NCBI GenBank assembly: GCA_015067705.1
Contig: SVLW01000016.1
Location: 1 to 42,045 of the forward strand
DNA length: 42,045 nt
From: Oscillospiraceae bacterium
GTDB taxonomy: Bacteria; Bacillota; Clostridia; Oscillospirales; QAMX01
Direction of reading: 5' to 3'
Each line of letters opens with the position of its first letter. The first letter of the stretch is position 1. Made by a program: the position numbers and the translations under genes. This document shows positions 24,596-32,696 of this stretch, in pieces. The notes under the pieces are model-generated. The model did no database searches and had not been told where the DNA came from. It saw nothing but the letters and a program-made list of their open reading frames with translations.

Positions 24596-25072
24596 ATGGA
24601 TATTTCCTTTGTATCCGGTAATGATAAATTCAACTATCGCGTCTGCGCCATGATTATTTCCGATGGGAAAATCCTTGCCATGCAGGACGAGCGTTCCCCC
24701 TACTATTACCTGCCCGGTGGAAGAGTCGCCATGGGTGAAACCGCCGAGAACGCCGTGATTCGGGAATTACAGGAAGAACTGGGAATCACCGCAAAGATCG
24801 AGCGTCCGCTGTGGCTGAACCAAGCGTTCTTTACGGAAGATGTGGATCACCTGCATTATCATGAAATCTGTATCTATTTTCTGATGGATATTTCAGATAC
24901 GGATTTGCTTTCCCGGGGCAAACGCTTTCTCTCAAAAGAGGGTCGAAAAACGCATACTTTTCAGTGGCTGGAATTTGAAAAGTTAGAAGAACTTTACTTC
25001 TACCCCCTCTTCCTGAAAAAAGAGATTTTCCACTTGCCGGATACATTCACAATTCGCACGGAATTAGAGTAA
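24596..25072 (+). CDS. Nudix hydrolase (second)
   Basis: A 158-residue Nudix protein. The box, about residues 42-64, runs GRVAMGE then RELQEELGI, with all metal-binding glutamates. The preceding YYYLPGG is typical of the MutT-like group. The C-terminal half is richer in aromatic residues than in the first Nudix gene and the codons are less GC-rich. Substrate unknown. ATG 24596 has AGGAGG eleven bases upstream; a nearby ATG at 24592 is out of frame. It is a single-gene unit between its own promoter and terminator. Confidence 0.9.
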   Translation: MDISFVSGNDKFNYRVCAMIISDGKILAMQDERSPYYYLPGGRVAMGETAENAVIRELQEELGITAKIERPLWLNQAFFTEDVDHLHYHEICIYFLMDISDTDLLSRGKRFLSKEGRKTHTFQWLEFEKLEELYFYPLFLKKEIFHLPDTFTIRTELE

Positions 25073-25076
25073 CAAA

Positions 25077-25107
25077 ATAGCCAAGCTGCGACATACAGCT
25101 TGGCTAT
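25077..25107. terminator. Bidirectional terminator between Nudix and PepD
   Basis: ATAGCCAAGCTG (25077-25088) pairs with CAGCTTGGCTAT (25096-25107) around a 7-base loop; the minus strand follows with TTTTG. The central AGCCAAGCTG is the same as in the terminator after recR. Confidence 0.8.
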
Positions 25108-25123
25108 TATCATATCATTTCGC

Positions 25124-26566
25124 TTACAGCATCAGGAGAACGTCCTTTAAGAACGCATAATTCAGGCTCAGCGATGCGGCTTCCAGTTTTTCTTCCGGGG
25201 TATGTGCGCCGGTGGCATGGGCGCCGATGGAAACGGCGTCGAGGCCCGGCATACGTCCGGCCAGCACACCGCACTCGAGACCGCCATGAGTACGCTCGAA
25301 GGTGTAGCCATGATCGTACTTCTTACGGGCGCACTTCTCAAGCGCGTCACGCAGCGGGGAAACCTCCGCATAGGGCCATCCGGGATAACCGTCCAGCTCC
25401 GTCACTTCAAAGCCCAGCACCTTTGCCAGAACCTTGATCTCTTCAATGGTATTCTGCGCCAGAGAATCGATGCTGGCGCGGGCCATATAGGTCACGCGGA
25501 AGGCACCGTCCGAGGACAGAATGCCCAGATTCACGGAAGAAGTCACGAATCCGCCATTGCGCACATCCGTGGCCAGCACGCCGTGAGGCGAGAGCAGCAA
25601 GAGATCAATGAGCGCGTTCGTATCAGAAAGGGCGATCACCGTGGCGGGAAGCGCAGCCTCCTCGATCACGATCTCGGCCTCCGGCTCTGCGGCGAGGATC
25701 TCGCCCAGAATCGTGGTCTTCATCTCATTCAGTGCCGCCATGACCTTTTCTGCCGCACAGCAGGACGTCACAACCGTAAAACCGCAGTCGCGGGGAATGG
25801 CATTGTCCTTACCGCCGCCCGCGATCTCTGCGATCTGGATGGGCGCCGCGGTGCGGGCCGCCTGCAGGAGTCGGCCGGCAAGCTTGATGGCATTGGAATA
25901 TTCCTTCTGGATCTCCACACCGGAGTGACCGCCGGGGAGACCGCCGATGGTGACGCGGATGGCCTTGCCCTTCGGCAGTTCGGTGGCGTAGCGGCGGCGC
26001 AGATCGATGTGATAACCGCCGGCACAGCTGACACAGGCCGCAAAATCGGGGCCGCCGTCCAGATTCAGGAGCAGTCTGCCCTTTAATACATTCACATCAA
26101 GCTCTCTTGCGCCCACGAGGCCGATCTCTTCCTGCACCGTAAAGACGCACTCAAGAGCCGGATGGGCAACGCCCTCCTCGGCCAAAAGTGCCAGCATCAT
26201 GGCAACGGCGGTGCCGTTATCGGCGCCAAGAGTCGTGCCGTTTGCACGGATCCAGCCATCCTCCACGATGAGGTCGATGCCGTCATGCTCAAAATCATGG
26301 GCAGAGCTTGCGATCTTCTCGCACACCATGTCCGTATGACCCTGCAGGATCACCACGGGGCGCTCCTCCATGCCGGGGGTGGCGTCCTTATAGATCACCA
26401 CGTTATGTACCGCGTCACGATACCAGCGCAGGCCATGCTGTTCCGCAAAGGCCACGAGATAATCGGCGAGGCCACTCTCGTTTTTGGAGCCATGGGGAAT
26501 GGCGCAGAGATCTTCAAAATATCCAAAGAGAGCCTGGGGCTCAAACACGCTCAGTTTACCAGCCAT
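25124..26566 (-). CDS. pepD: Aminoacyl-histidine dipeptidase / cytosolic non-specific dipeptidase
   Basis: A 480-residue M20C metallopeptidase that cleaves dipeptides such as Xaa-His. Two-zinc ligands are in place: H77 and D79 (GHTDMVCEK), D116 (LGADNGT), E146/E147 (VQEEIGL), D170 (LNLDGG) and a late His (AHATGAHTPEEKL). LGYPGWPY-like segment YPGWPYAEVSPL is present. The start was set at ATG 26566 where AGGAGG stands eight bases upstream; 14 extra residues upstream in the frame have no site. It is 47 bases downstream of the reductase gene and probably in one transcript. Confidence 0.95.
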   Translation of the reverse strand: MAGKLSVFEPQALFGYFEDLCAIPHGSKNESGLADYLVAFAEQHGLRWYRDAVHNVVIYKDATPGMEERPVVILQGHTDMVCEKIASSAHDFEHDGIDLIVEDGWIRANGTTLGADNGTAVAMMLALLAEEGVAHPALECVFTVQEEIGLVGARELDVNVLKGRLLLNLDGGPDFAACVSCAGGYHIDLRRRYATELPKGKAIRVTIGGLPGGHSGVEIQKEYSNAIKLAGRLLQAARTAAPIQIAEIAGGGKDNAIPRDCGFTVVTSCCAAEKVMAALNEMKTTILGEILAAEPEAEIVIEEAALPATVIALSDTNALIDLLLLSPHGVLATDVRNGGFVTSSVNLGILSSDGAFRVTYMARASIDSLAQNTIEEIKVLAKVLGFEVTELDGYPGWPYAEVSPLRDALEKCARKKYDHGYTFERTHGGLECGVLAGRMPGLDAVSIGAHATGAHTPEEKLEAASLSLNYAFLKDVLLML

Positions 26567-26613
26567 TGGGGGTTCCTCCTGTTCTTCCGCCGGAGCGGAG
26601 AAAGACAAATCAA

Positions 26614-27717
26614 TCAGACCAAACGGGCAGCAGCCTGCTGCAGCAGCTCGCGGATGCCGATGTGCTGCGGGCAGACGTCCTCACAGGCGCCGCACTGGAT
26701 GCACTTATCGGCACGGCGGTCAGCGTTCACGAAGGTGTACTGACGCTTGGCGTTATTCAGGTCGTTATAAAGCAGCTCGAAGTTCATGCAGCCGAAGATG
26801 GAGGGAGTGGCGATGTCCAGGGGGCAGGCCTCCACGCAATAGCCGCACTTGGTGCAGGGAATGGTATCGATCTTCTTCATCTCCTCAAGAGCAGCGTCGA
26901 TGACCTTGTAATCTGCCTCGGTGAGGGGCTTGAAGCTGTCCATGAAGTCCACGTTGTCGCGGACCTGCTCGATGGTGCTCATGCCGCTGAGAACGGTGAC
27001 GACGTTATCGAGGGAGGCGCAGAAACGCACGGCCCAGGAAGCGAAGGATGCATCCGGATCAGCATCCAGGAAGATCTTCTGAACATTGGGGGTGAGAAGT
27101 GCCAGAGAGCCGCCCTTGACCGGCTCCATGATGACCACCGGCACACCGTGCTTCTTACAGACTTCGTAGTTCAGTCTGGCCTGCACGCCGTCGTCTTCCC
27201 AGTCTGCATAGTTGATCTGCAGCTGGACATAGGCTGCGCCGGGATGCTCGGTGAGGATCTTGTCCAGCACGTCTGCCTTATCGTGGAAGGAGAAGCACCA
27301 GTTGCGGATCTTGCCCTCGGCCTTTGCTTTTTCCATAAAGTCCCATGCGCCGAACTTGTCGAGGGTCTCAAGACGCTCGCCGTCGTTCAGGGAATGGAGC
27401 AGATAATAATCGAAATACTCGACGCCGCAGCGCTCCAGAGAAGTATCCAGAACTTTCTGCATATCGGCGGCTTCCTTACAGACCCAGATGGGAAGCTTGG
27501 ACGCCAGCTGGAAGCTCTCGCGGGGATAACGATCCACCAGGACTTCCTTGGCTACCATCTCGCTCTTACCTCCGTTATAGACGTATGCGGTGTCAAAGAA
27601 GGTAAAGCCCTTGCCCATGAAATAGTCCACCATGTCCTTGATCTGGGGCACATCATACCAGTCGCCCTCCTTGGGCAGACGCATCAAACCAAAACCTAAT
27701 TTCTTGATATCAGCCAT
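26614..27717 (-). CDS. Aldo/keto reductase with C-terminal ferredoxin domain
   Basis: A 367-residue fusion common in anaerobes. Residues 1-280 form the aldo/keto barrel with tetrad D42, Y47, K74, H108. The C-terminal 80 residues carry two CxxCxxCxxxCP sites, at 288-299 and 339-350, likely two [4Fe-4S] clusters. The ferredoxin part suggests that electrons may come from or go to ferredoxin rather than only NADPH. Substrate unknown. AGGAGG stands seven bases before ATG 27717. Confidence 0.93.
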   Translation of the reverse strand: MADIKKLGFGLMRLPKEGDWYDVPQIKDMVDYFMGKGFTFFDTAYVYNGGKSEMVAKEVLVDRYPRESFQLASKLPIWVCKEAADMQKVLDTSLERCGVEYFDYYLLHSLNDGERLETLDKFGAWDFMEKAKAEGKIRNWCFSFHDKADVLDKILTEHPGAAYVQLQINYADWEDDGVQARLNYEVCKKHGVPVVIMEPVKGGSLALLTPNVQKIFLDADPDASFASWAVRFCASLDNVVTVLSGMSTIEQVRDNVDFMDSFKPLTEADYKVIDAALEEMKKIDTIPCTKCGYCVEACPLDIATPSIFGCMNFELLYNDLNNAKRQYTFVNADRRADKCIQCGACEDVCPQHIGIRELLQQAAARLV

Positions 27718-27755
27718 GTGATCCTCCTAAATACTTTGCCATCTCTTCTGTGGCA

Positions 27756-27778
27756 TATAATCATACTTTATGATTATA
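27756..27778. promoter_or_regulatory. Perfect dyad operator over the reductase promoter
   Basis: TATAATCATA (27756-27765) and TATGATTATA (27769-27778) are exact inverse copies around CTT. The right arm contains the -10 box (27773-27778) of the reductase promoter, so a bound dimer would block it. No regulator gene lies next to it. Confidence 0.6.
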
Positions 27779-27801
27779 GCACACGCATTCACAAAATGCA
27801 A
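27773..27801 (-). promoter_or_regulatory. Promoter of the reductase / PepD unit
   Basis: On the minus strand TTGCAT (27796-27801) and TATAAT (27773-27778) are 17 bases apart. Confidence 0.7.
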
Positions 27802-27860
27802 CTATTACGCCGGAGGGTTCCACTAATCTTTCGTCTATTTCTGCCAAGTTCTCATCCGGT

Positions 27861-27889
27861 TTGCACTTTCCGGGAAGCTATGCTATACT
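27861..27889 (+). promoter_or_regulatory. Promoter of the small membrane protein / HAD unit
   Basis: TTGCAC (27861-27866) and TATACT (27884-27889) are 17 bases apart. The start would fall near 27896, making the leader only about 15 bases. Confidence 0.65.
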
Positions 27890-27910
27890 GAATAAAAAGG
27901 AGGTGATCCC

Positions 27911-28243
27911 ATGGGCGGATCCATCGTCATGTCCCTTGTCTGCTTCCTCTGCGGCGGCGTCTTTCTCGCCATCGGCCAGTGGGCGCGCCGGAGAAAAGAA
28001 CCCATGCATTTCTATTCCGGAACAGAGGTCGCCCCGGAGGAGATCCGGGATATCCCGGCCTATAACCGGGCAAACGCCCGCCTGTGGTCGGTCTATTCCC
28101 TGCCCTATTTTCTCTCCGCGGTGATCGGCATCCGATATCCGGGTTTTGCGGGGATTCTCGTGGGACTTTCCTGCATGCCCGGGATCTTTTTCCTGCTCTT
28201 CTCCTATCATCGTATCTACCGCAAGTATGCAACAAAACCATAA
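27911..28243 (+). CDS. Small three-helix membrane protein, unknown
   Basis: A 110-residue protein with helices near residues 5-24, 60-76 and 78-98. The conserved-looking loop PMHFYSGTEVAPEEIRDIPAY after helix one is familiar from short hypothetical proteins of Clostridia, but I know no function. The ribosome site is striking: bases 27897-27908 match the 16S 3' end over at least AAGGAGGTGATCC, seven bases before the ATG after GGAGG. It is 13 bases ahead of the HAD gene, on the same transcript. Confidence 0.8.
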   Translation: MGGSIVMSLVCFLCGGVFLAIGQWARRRKEPMHFYSGTEVAPEEIRDIPAYNRANARLWSVYSLPYFLSAVIGIRYPGFAGILVGLSCMPGIFFLLFSYHRIYRKYATKP

Positions 28244-28256
28244 GGAGTCCTCCCCT

Positions 28257-28922
28257 ATGCCCCAGCTTGCTTTGATCTTTGACCTGGACGGCACCCTTCT
28301 TGACTCCACCCATGTGTGGCACGAGATCGACCAGGTGTTTCTGGGAAAGCGCGGCCTTGCCGTGCCTCCGGACTACGTCCCCGCCATCGCCAGCATGAAT
28401 CTGGCCCAGGCCGCCGCCTATACGAAATCCCGCTTTTCTTTCCCGGAGTCCGAGGAGGCCATCATTGCCGAGTGGCACCGGATGGTGCATCACGCCTATG
28501 AGTGCGATATCCCCATGAAGCCGGGGGCCGACGCGGTGCTCCACCGCTTTGCGGAGCAGGGCATCCCCATCGCCCTGGCCACGGCCTCCGATCCCGCCTA
28601 TTATGTCCCGGCGCTGAAGCGCTGCGGCGTGTATGACTGCTTTTCCTGCTTCGTCCATTCCCGCCCGGAGCTACCCAAGGGAAATGCGGCATTTTATCTG
28701 CATTGTGCTGAAAAGCTGGGCATCCGGCCGGAAAAATGCGTGGTATTCGAGGATGTGCTCCCGGGCATTCTGGCCGCAAAAGATGCCGGCATGTGCGCCA
28801 TAGCCGTGGCGGATTCCGGCAACGCCGACGACCGGGAGACGCTTCTCCGCCACGCGGATTTCTTCCTCCCCCACTGGGCGGCCCTGCGGATGCATCCCCG
28901 CTTTGCCCCGTATCTGGAATAA
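28257..28922 (+). CDS. HAD-family hydrolase, phosphatase/phosphoglucomutase type
   Basis: A 221-residue HAD protein. Motif I is FDLDGT with D9 and D11; motif II is LATASD (about 99-104); motif III Lys is near residue 141 in PKGNAAFYLH; motif IV is VFEDVLPGI (about 162-170). The helical cap after motif I is the C1 type seen in beta-phosphoglucomutase and many sugar phosphatases. Substrate unknown. ATG 28257 has AAGGAG nine bases upstream; the longer frame upstream runs through the preceding gene. It ends its two-gene unit. Confidence 0.93.
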   Translation: MPQLALIFDLDGTLLDSTHVWHEIDQVFLGKRGLAVPPDYVPAIASMNLAQAAAYTKSRFSFPESEEAIIAEWHRMVHHAYECDIPMKPGADAVLHRFAEQGIPIALATASDPAYYVPALKRCGVYDCFSCFVHSRPELPKGNAAFYLHCAEKLGIRPEKCVVFEDVLPGILAAKDAGMCAIAVADSGNADDRETLLRHADFFLPHWAALRMHPRFAPYLE

Positions 28923-28927
28923 AAGAA

Positions 28928-28967
28928 AAAGCCGTACCGATCCTCATGGATCCGTACGGCTTATTTT
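28928..28967. terminator. Bidirectional terminator after the HAD gene
   Basis: GCCGTAC...GATCC (28931-28943) pairs with GGATC...GTACGGC (28948-28960) with one C-C mismatch; T-run TTATTTTTT on plus, TTTTTCTTTT on minus. Confidence 0.85.
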
Positions 28968-28985
28968 TTCGGGAGCGTGTTGATC

Positions 28986-29270
28986 TCAGCGGTTTGCCGC
29001 TTTCCCACGACTTGTTCTTTGCACCAGCCACAGGAATCCGCCGGTCAGGAGCGATCCCGCGGCCAGTTCGGCGGTCATCACTGCCCAGAGCAGAAGCGTG
29101 CCGTCGGTTCCGTGAGAAACCAAATGGCGGGTCCAGATCCAGACGAGCAGAGAAAGGAGCGCAAAAGCACCTGTCACCAGATAAGCTTTTCTCCATTTGC
29201 GGAGCAGGAATCGAATCACGATTCCAAGGATCACCGGGAGAACAAAACAAAGAAAAATCACGTTGTTCAT
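28986..29270 (-). CDS. Small three-helix membrane protein, unknown
   Basis: A 94-residue hydrophobic protein with helices near residues 3-22, 30-47 and 60-82 and a short basic tail. No family recognised. It reads against the HAD gene. No Shine-Dalgarno of strength was seen beyond GAAAGGA before ATG 29270. Confidence 0.6.
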   Translation of the reverse strand: MNNVIFLCFVLPVILGIVIRFLLRKWRKAYLVTGAFALLSLLVWIWTRHLVSHGTDGTLLLWAVMTAELAAGSLLTGGFLWLVQRTSRGKAANR

Positions 29271-29412
29271 ACGCGCAAACTGTCCTTTCTCAAATGCGGG
29301 AGTACCTGCGCTTTCATTCTAACACAGTCTGGCGCCCGTTTCAATAACCGGCTGCATGACGGCGCGAAACTCGTCCACACGCGCCGATTCCCGGAAGAAT
29401 CCCCGCGATAAC

Positions 29413-29442
29413 TTGACAGCATACCGATCCGCGCGGTATACT
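29413..29442 (+). promoter_or_regulatory. Promoter of the multidrug-export / flippase unit
   Basis: TTGACA (29413-29418) and TATACT (29437-29442) are 18 bases apart, 33 bases before the start codon. Confidence 0.65.
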
Positions 29443-29474
29443 ATTTTAGTTATTGATATCTACGAGGTGTGCCC

Positions 29475-29969
29475 ATGAATTTACCTGAGTTCTTTTCTTC
29501 CGATCCCGGCAAGACGCTGATCACCTTTCTGATCTCCATGGTGCCGATATTTGAATGCCGTGCCGCCATTCCCACGGGCGTTGCCATGGGTCTGCCCACC
29601 TGGCTGGTGTTTATCACTTCCGCCGTGGGTAATTTCCTGCCCGCGCCCTTCATTGTGCTCTTCATCCGGAAGATCTTTGCCTGGATGCGGAAAATCAGTC
29701 CGAAGTTCGAGCGGATCGTTGCGAAGCTGGAATCCAAGGCCGACAGCAAAAAGGCGGAAAAGATCCGGAAATACAGCGCTCTGGGCCTCATCCTCTTTGT
29801 GGGCATTCCCCTGCCCGGCACCGGCGCCTGGACCGGCGCTCTCATCGCCGCCATGCTGGATATCCGGCTGCGCCATGCCGCCCCGGCCATTGCCCTGGGC
29901 GTATTGCTGGCCTGTACGCTGGTCTCGTTCCTGTCCATCGGCGCAAAGGCCGCTATCATGCTGTTCTAA
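29475..29969 (+). CDS. Small multi-drug export protein family
   Basis: A 164-residue membrane protein of the Sm_multidrug_ex (DUF2457-like small export) family. The opening TLITFLISMVPIFECRAAIPTGV is its signature, followed by helices near 40-60, 98-118 and 138-158 and the LFVGIPLPGTGAWTGALIAAML block. The drug-export name comes from a single early case and is weak. ATG 29475 has GAGG seven bases ahead. It precedes the flippase gene by 18 bases and shares its transcript. Confidence 0.85.
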   Translation: MNLPEFFSSDPGKTLITFLISMVPIFECRAAIPTGVAMGLPTWLVFITSAVGNFLPAPFIVLFIRKIFAWMRKISPKFERIVAKLESKADSKKAEKIRKYSALGLILFVGIPLPGTGAWTGALIAAMLDIRLRHAAPAIALGVLLACTLVSFLSIGAKAAIMLF

Positions 29970-29987
29970 GAAAAAGGAGTCACACCC

Positions 29988-31658
29988 ATGCCGTCTAAAT
30001 CCGAACGCACCCAGACCTTTATGTCCCGGGTTCTCTATATCCTCATGTCCCAGGTGGTGATCAAGCTCCTGGGCCTGGTCTATCGTCTGGTCATCACCAA
30101 TATCGATGGCTTTGGCAACGTGGGCAACGGTTTCTACAGCACCGGCTATCAGATCTACATGCTTCTTCTGGCCATTTCCTCCGTGGGTATCCCCAACGCC
30201 ATCTCCAAGATGGTGTCGGAGCGTCTGGCCGTAGGCAAATACCGCCAGGCAAAGCGCATCTTCCATGTGGCGCTGGTGCTCTTTGGCATCATCGGCGCCG
30301 CGGTGTCCTTCCTCATGTACTTCGGCGCGGACTTCATCGCCCTCACGGTCATTCGTCTGGATGGCGTCCAGCTGACTCTGCAGGCGCTGGCGCCCTCGGT
30401 GTTCTTCGTCTGCATTTCCTCCGTGATCCGCGGCTATTGCCTGGGTCATCAGGACGTGAAGGTATCCGGCACCTCTCAGGTGCTGGAGCAGGTCTTTAAG
30501 TCCACGCTCACCATCGTCTTTGTGCTGCTCATGGTCACCGAATCTGCGGAGATCATGTCCGCCGCCGCCAACTTCGCCACCACCGTCTCCATTGTCATCA
30601 GTTTCCTCTATATCCTGCTCTATTACCGCCGCAATCTCGGAAAACTGCAGGCCATCCGGGATCAGGGCCCCGAGGAGGCCCCGGACGACGCGGAGCATGG
30701 CTTCTTCCGGGTGGCAAAGAGCATTCTCTGGATCTCCATTCCAATCTCCCTGTCCTCCACCATCGCGGCCTTCGCCCGCGTTATTGACACCGCCACCATC
30801 ACCCGCGGCATCACCGCCGCCTTCGCGGAGGGTATCCCCGGCGTGGCCGGTGTACCCACGGCAGAAATGCTGAATCTGGAAGTGGCACGGCTGTCCGGTA
30901 TGTTATCCAAGAGCGATATCATCACGAATCTCCCCCTGGCCCTGAATATCGCCTTTGCCACGGTTCTAGTGCCCTCCATTGCTTCGGCGCTGGCAAAGGG
31001 CAACCGGCAGGAGGCCTCCGACCGGGTCAGTTATTCCCTGCTGATCTCCACGCTTCTGGTGCTGCCCTGCTGTATGGGCCTCATCACCCTGGCGCAGCCC
31101 ATCTTTGACCTGATCTATCCCGCCACCAGCGACGGCGCGGATCTATTACAGTTGGCCGCCATCGCCCTGATCTTCACGGCGCTGGACCAGACCATCTGCG
31201 GCGCCCTGCAGGGCGTGGGCAAGGTGTTTGCCCCGGCCATCGGCCTGCTCTGCGGCGCAGCCATCAAGGTGGTGCTCAACACCATCCTGATCCGTATCCC
31301 GGAGATCAATATCTACGGCGCGGCCTACAGCTCCATCGTCTGCCATCTGGTGGCCTTCTCCGTCTGCTTCTATCTGCTCCATCGGGCCATTCCCTTAAAG
31401 CTCCGGCCCATGAAGTATGTGGTGAAGCCGGTTCTGGCCAATCTCGCCATGGGCGTGTTCTCCATGCTGGCCTATCGTCTGGTCTATGTAATCACCGGCT
31501 CCAACGGAGTCGCCACGCTGAGCTCCATCGCCCTCTCTGCCCTGTTCTACGGCGTGATGGTGGCGGCGCTGCACATCCTCGACCGGGAGGAACTGCTGCA
31601 GCTCCCCGGCGGCGGAAAGCTCTATTCCCTCCTGCGCCGCGTGAAGCTCTACCGCTAA
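29988..31658 (+). CDS. SpoVB/YtgP-type polysaccharide flippase (MurJ-like)
   Basis: A 556-residue membrane protein of the MOP superfamily with about 14 helices. The start FMSRVLYILMSQVVIKLLGLVYR and GNGFYSTGYQIYMLLLAISSVGIPNAISKMVSER resemble Bacillus YtgP and SpoVB, which are lipid II flippases or related. VIRGYCLGHQDVKVSGTSQVLEQ is a strong family mark. It may act in cell wall or spore cortex precursor export. The gene has its own ribosome site AAAAAGGAG and ends 15 bases before a terminator. Confidence 0.93.
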   Translation: MPSKSERTQTFMSRVLYILMSQVVIKLLGLVYRLVITNIDGFGNVGNGFYSTGYQIYMLLLAISSVGIPNAISKMVSERLAVGKYRQAKRIFHVALVLFGIIGAAVSFLMYFGADFIALTVIRLDGVQLTLQALAPSVFFVCISSVIRGYCLGHQDVKVSGTSQVLEQVFKSTLTIVFVLLMVTESAEIMSAAANFATTVSIVISFLYILLYYRRNLGKLQAIRDQGPEEAPDDAEHGFFRVAKSILWISIPISLSSTIAAFARVIDTATITRGITAAFAEGIPGVAGVPTAEMLNLEVARLSGMLSKSDIITNLPLALNIAFATVLVPSIASALAKGNRQEASDRVSYSLLISTLLVLPCCMGLITLAQPIFDLIYPATSDGADLLQLAAIALIFTALDQTICGALQGVGKVFAPAIGLLCGAAIKVVLNTILIRIPEINIYGAAYSSIVCHLVAFSVCFYLLHRAIPLKLRPMKYVVKPVLANLAMGVFSMLAYRLVYVITGSNGVATLSSIALSALFYGVMVAALHILDREELLQLPGGGKLYSLLRRVKLYR

Positions 31659-31673
31659 TGCGATCTTGACAAA

Positions 31674-31710
31674 AAACCTCCCTGTACGATCACAGGGAGG
31701 TTTCTATTTT
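31674..31710. terminator. Bidirectional terminator after the flippase
   Basis: AAACCTCCCTGT (31674-31685) pairs with ACAGGGAGGTTT (31692-31703) with a 6-base loop; CTATTTTT follows on plus and TTTTTTGTC on minus. It also ends the Fe-S operon's last gene. Confidence 0.88.
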
Positions 31711-32201
31711 TACTGCAGTTCTGCCCCGGAGAGCAGTTCGTTAAAGGATCTCACCAGATCGCGGTATCCCTCCGGGAAATTGGCGGAACCATCTGCCTGG
31801 ATGGTCTCGCCCCCGTTCACGGAAGCCTCAAACCGGAACATGTCCCCGTCCGACACGTTTTTCGGATGCTTGCCGTGGAATCCGTCCCAGCTCATCACCT
31901 GACAGGAGTTTATAAGCGCCAGGAAGCTCTCCTTGTCACAATCCACCGCGCCATCCAACTCCAGAACATCTTCACCGTCTTTCACATACATCTGATATCG
32001 CTGCAGCCGGATCATACCGTCCTCGTCCGTGATCTCATAGCACCGACTGCCGCGCATCCCGTGAATGGTCAGCGTCATGGACTCGATAGAGCTGACGGAT
32101 TTTTTCGGTTTTGCCGCACAGCCATGGAATCCAAATAGCCCGAGCGCCAGCACGATCACCATCAAGAGCGCTTTTCTATGCAGACCGAATCTTGCTTTCA
32201 T
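31710..32201 (-). CDS. Lipoprotein of unknown function
   Basis: A 163-residue protein with a basic N-terminus, a hydrophobic stretch and a lipobox FHGC with C28. The exported part is mixed alpha/beta with no motif I recognise (RGSRCYEITDEDG; QVMSWDGFHGKHPKNVSDGD). It follows the Rrf2 gene by 29 bases on the same strand and may lie in the Fe-S operon transcript, but nothing in it points to Fe-S biology. Ribosome site GGAGG before ATG 32201. Confidence 0.78.
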   Translation of the reverse strand: MKARFGLHRKALLMVIVLALGLFGFHGCAAKPKKSVSSIESMTLTIHGMRGSRCYEITDEDGMIRLQRYQMYVKDGEDVLELDGAVDCDKESFLALINSCQVMSWDGFHGKHPKNVSDGDMFRFEASVNGGETIQADGSANFPEGYRDLVRSFNELLSGAELQ

Positions 32202-32230
32202 TTCCTGTCACCTCCCGAAACGATCCTGTC

Positions 32231-32635
32231 TTACCGACAGCTCAGATCCTTCAGAGAGACGCTCCGGAGATAGTCCTCGATGATTTCCTCCAGCTTTGTC
32301 CACACGGGCCGCGTGCGGCACTCGTCCGCCTTTTCACAGGGCTCCGCATCCGCGTGGAGACAGGCCACCGGGGCAAGAGAACCCTCCGTCACGGACAAGA
32401 TATCCGCCAGAGTATACTCCTCCACCGGCCGGTTCAGGCGATAACCGCCGCCCTTGCCGTGCACCGCGTCCACAAGACCCGCCTTGGACAGCATGGTCAT
32501 AATGCTCTCCAGATACTTCTGGGACACGTCTTCCCGTTCCACAATGCCTTTCAGGGGGGTATAGCCCGCCGCCTGTTCCTCTGCCAGATCGATCATCACG
32601 CGCAGCGCATAGCGCCCTTTGGTTGATATCATCAT
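32231..32635 (-). CDS. Rrf2-family regulator, IscR-like
   Basis: A 134-residue Rrf2 regulator. The winged helix is clear (MMISTKGRYALRVMIDLAE; SQKYLESIMTMLSKAGLVDAVHGKGGGYRLNRP). Three cysteines, C92, C100 and C106 (ACLHADAEPC then DEC), match the Fe-S site of IscR, with spacing 7 and 5. IscR controls isc operons by cluster-loaded binding. It lies downstream of nifS and iscU, on the same strand, and has its own promoter overlapped by inverted repeats, which fits autoregulation. Start at M1 or M2 cannot be separated. Confidence 0.9.
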   Translation of the reverse strand: MMISTKGRYALRVMIDLAEEQAAGYTPLKGIVEREDVSQKYLESIMTMLSKAGLVDAVHGKGGGYRLNRPVEEYTLADILSVTEGSLAPVACLHADAEPCEKADECRTRPVWTKLEEIIEDYLRSVSLKDLSCR

Positions 32636-32654
32636 CGTACAGTCACCTCATTTC

Positions 32655-32690
32655 TAACCTATTATACCATGGGTTAGATAGGTTTGCAAT
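32655..32690 (-). promoter_or_regulatory. Promoter and nested dyads of the Rrf2 gene
   Basis: On the minus strand TTGCAA (32685-32690) and TATAAT (32662-32667) are 17 bases apart. Two inverted repeats cover it: CTAACC/GGTTAG (32655-32660, 32673-32678) and AACCTAT/ATAGGTT (32657-32663, 32679-32685). They would let the Rrf2 protein bind over its own promoter. Confidence 0.65.
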
Positions 32691-32696
32691 GGCTTT

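Noticed and set aside
29475-29969. Claiming drug export by the small membrane protein
   Set aside because: The family name rests on little evidence and nothing here shows a substrate.
29481-30698. 405-codon minus-strand open frame
   Set aside because: It spans two real plus-strand genes and their gap and is made of shadow-type His/Gly/Asp runs.
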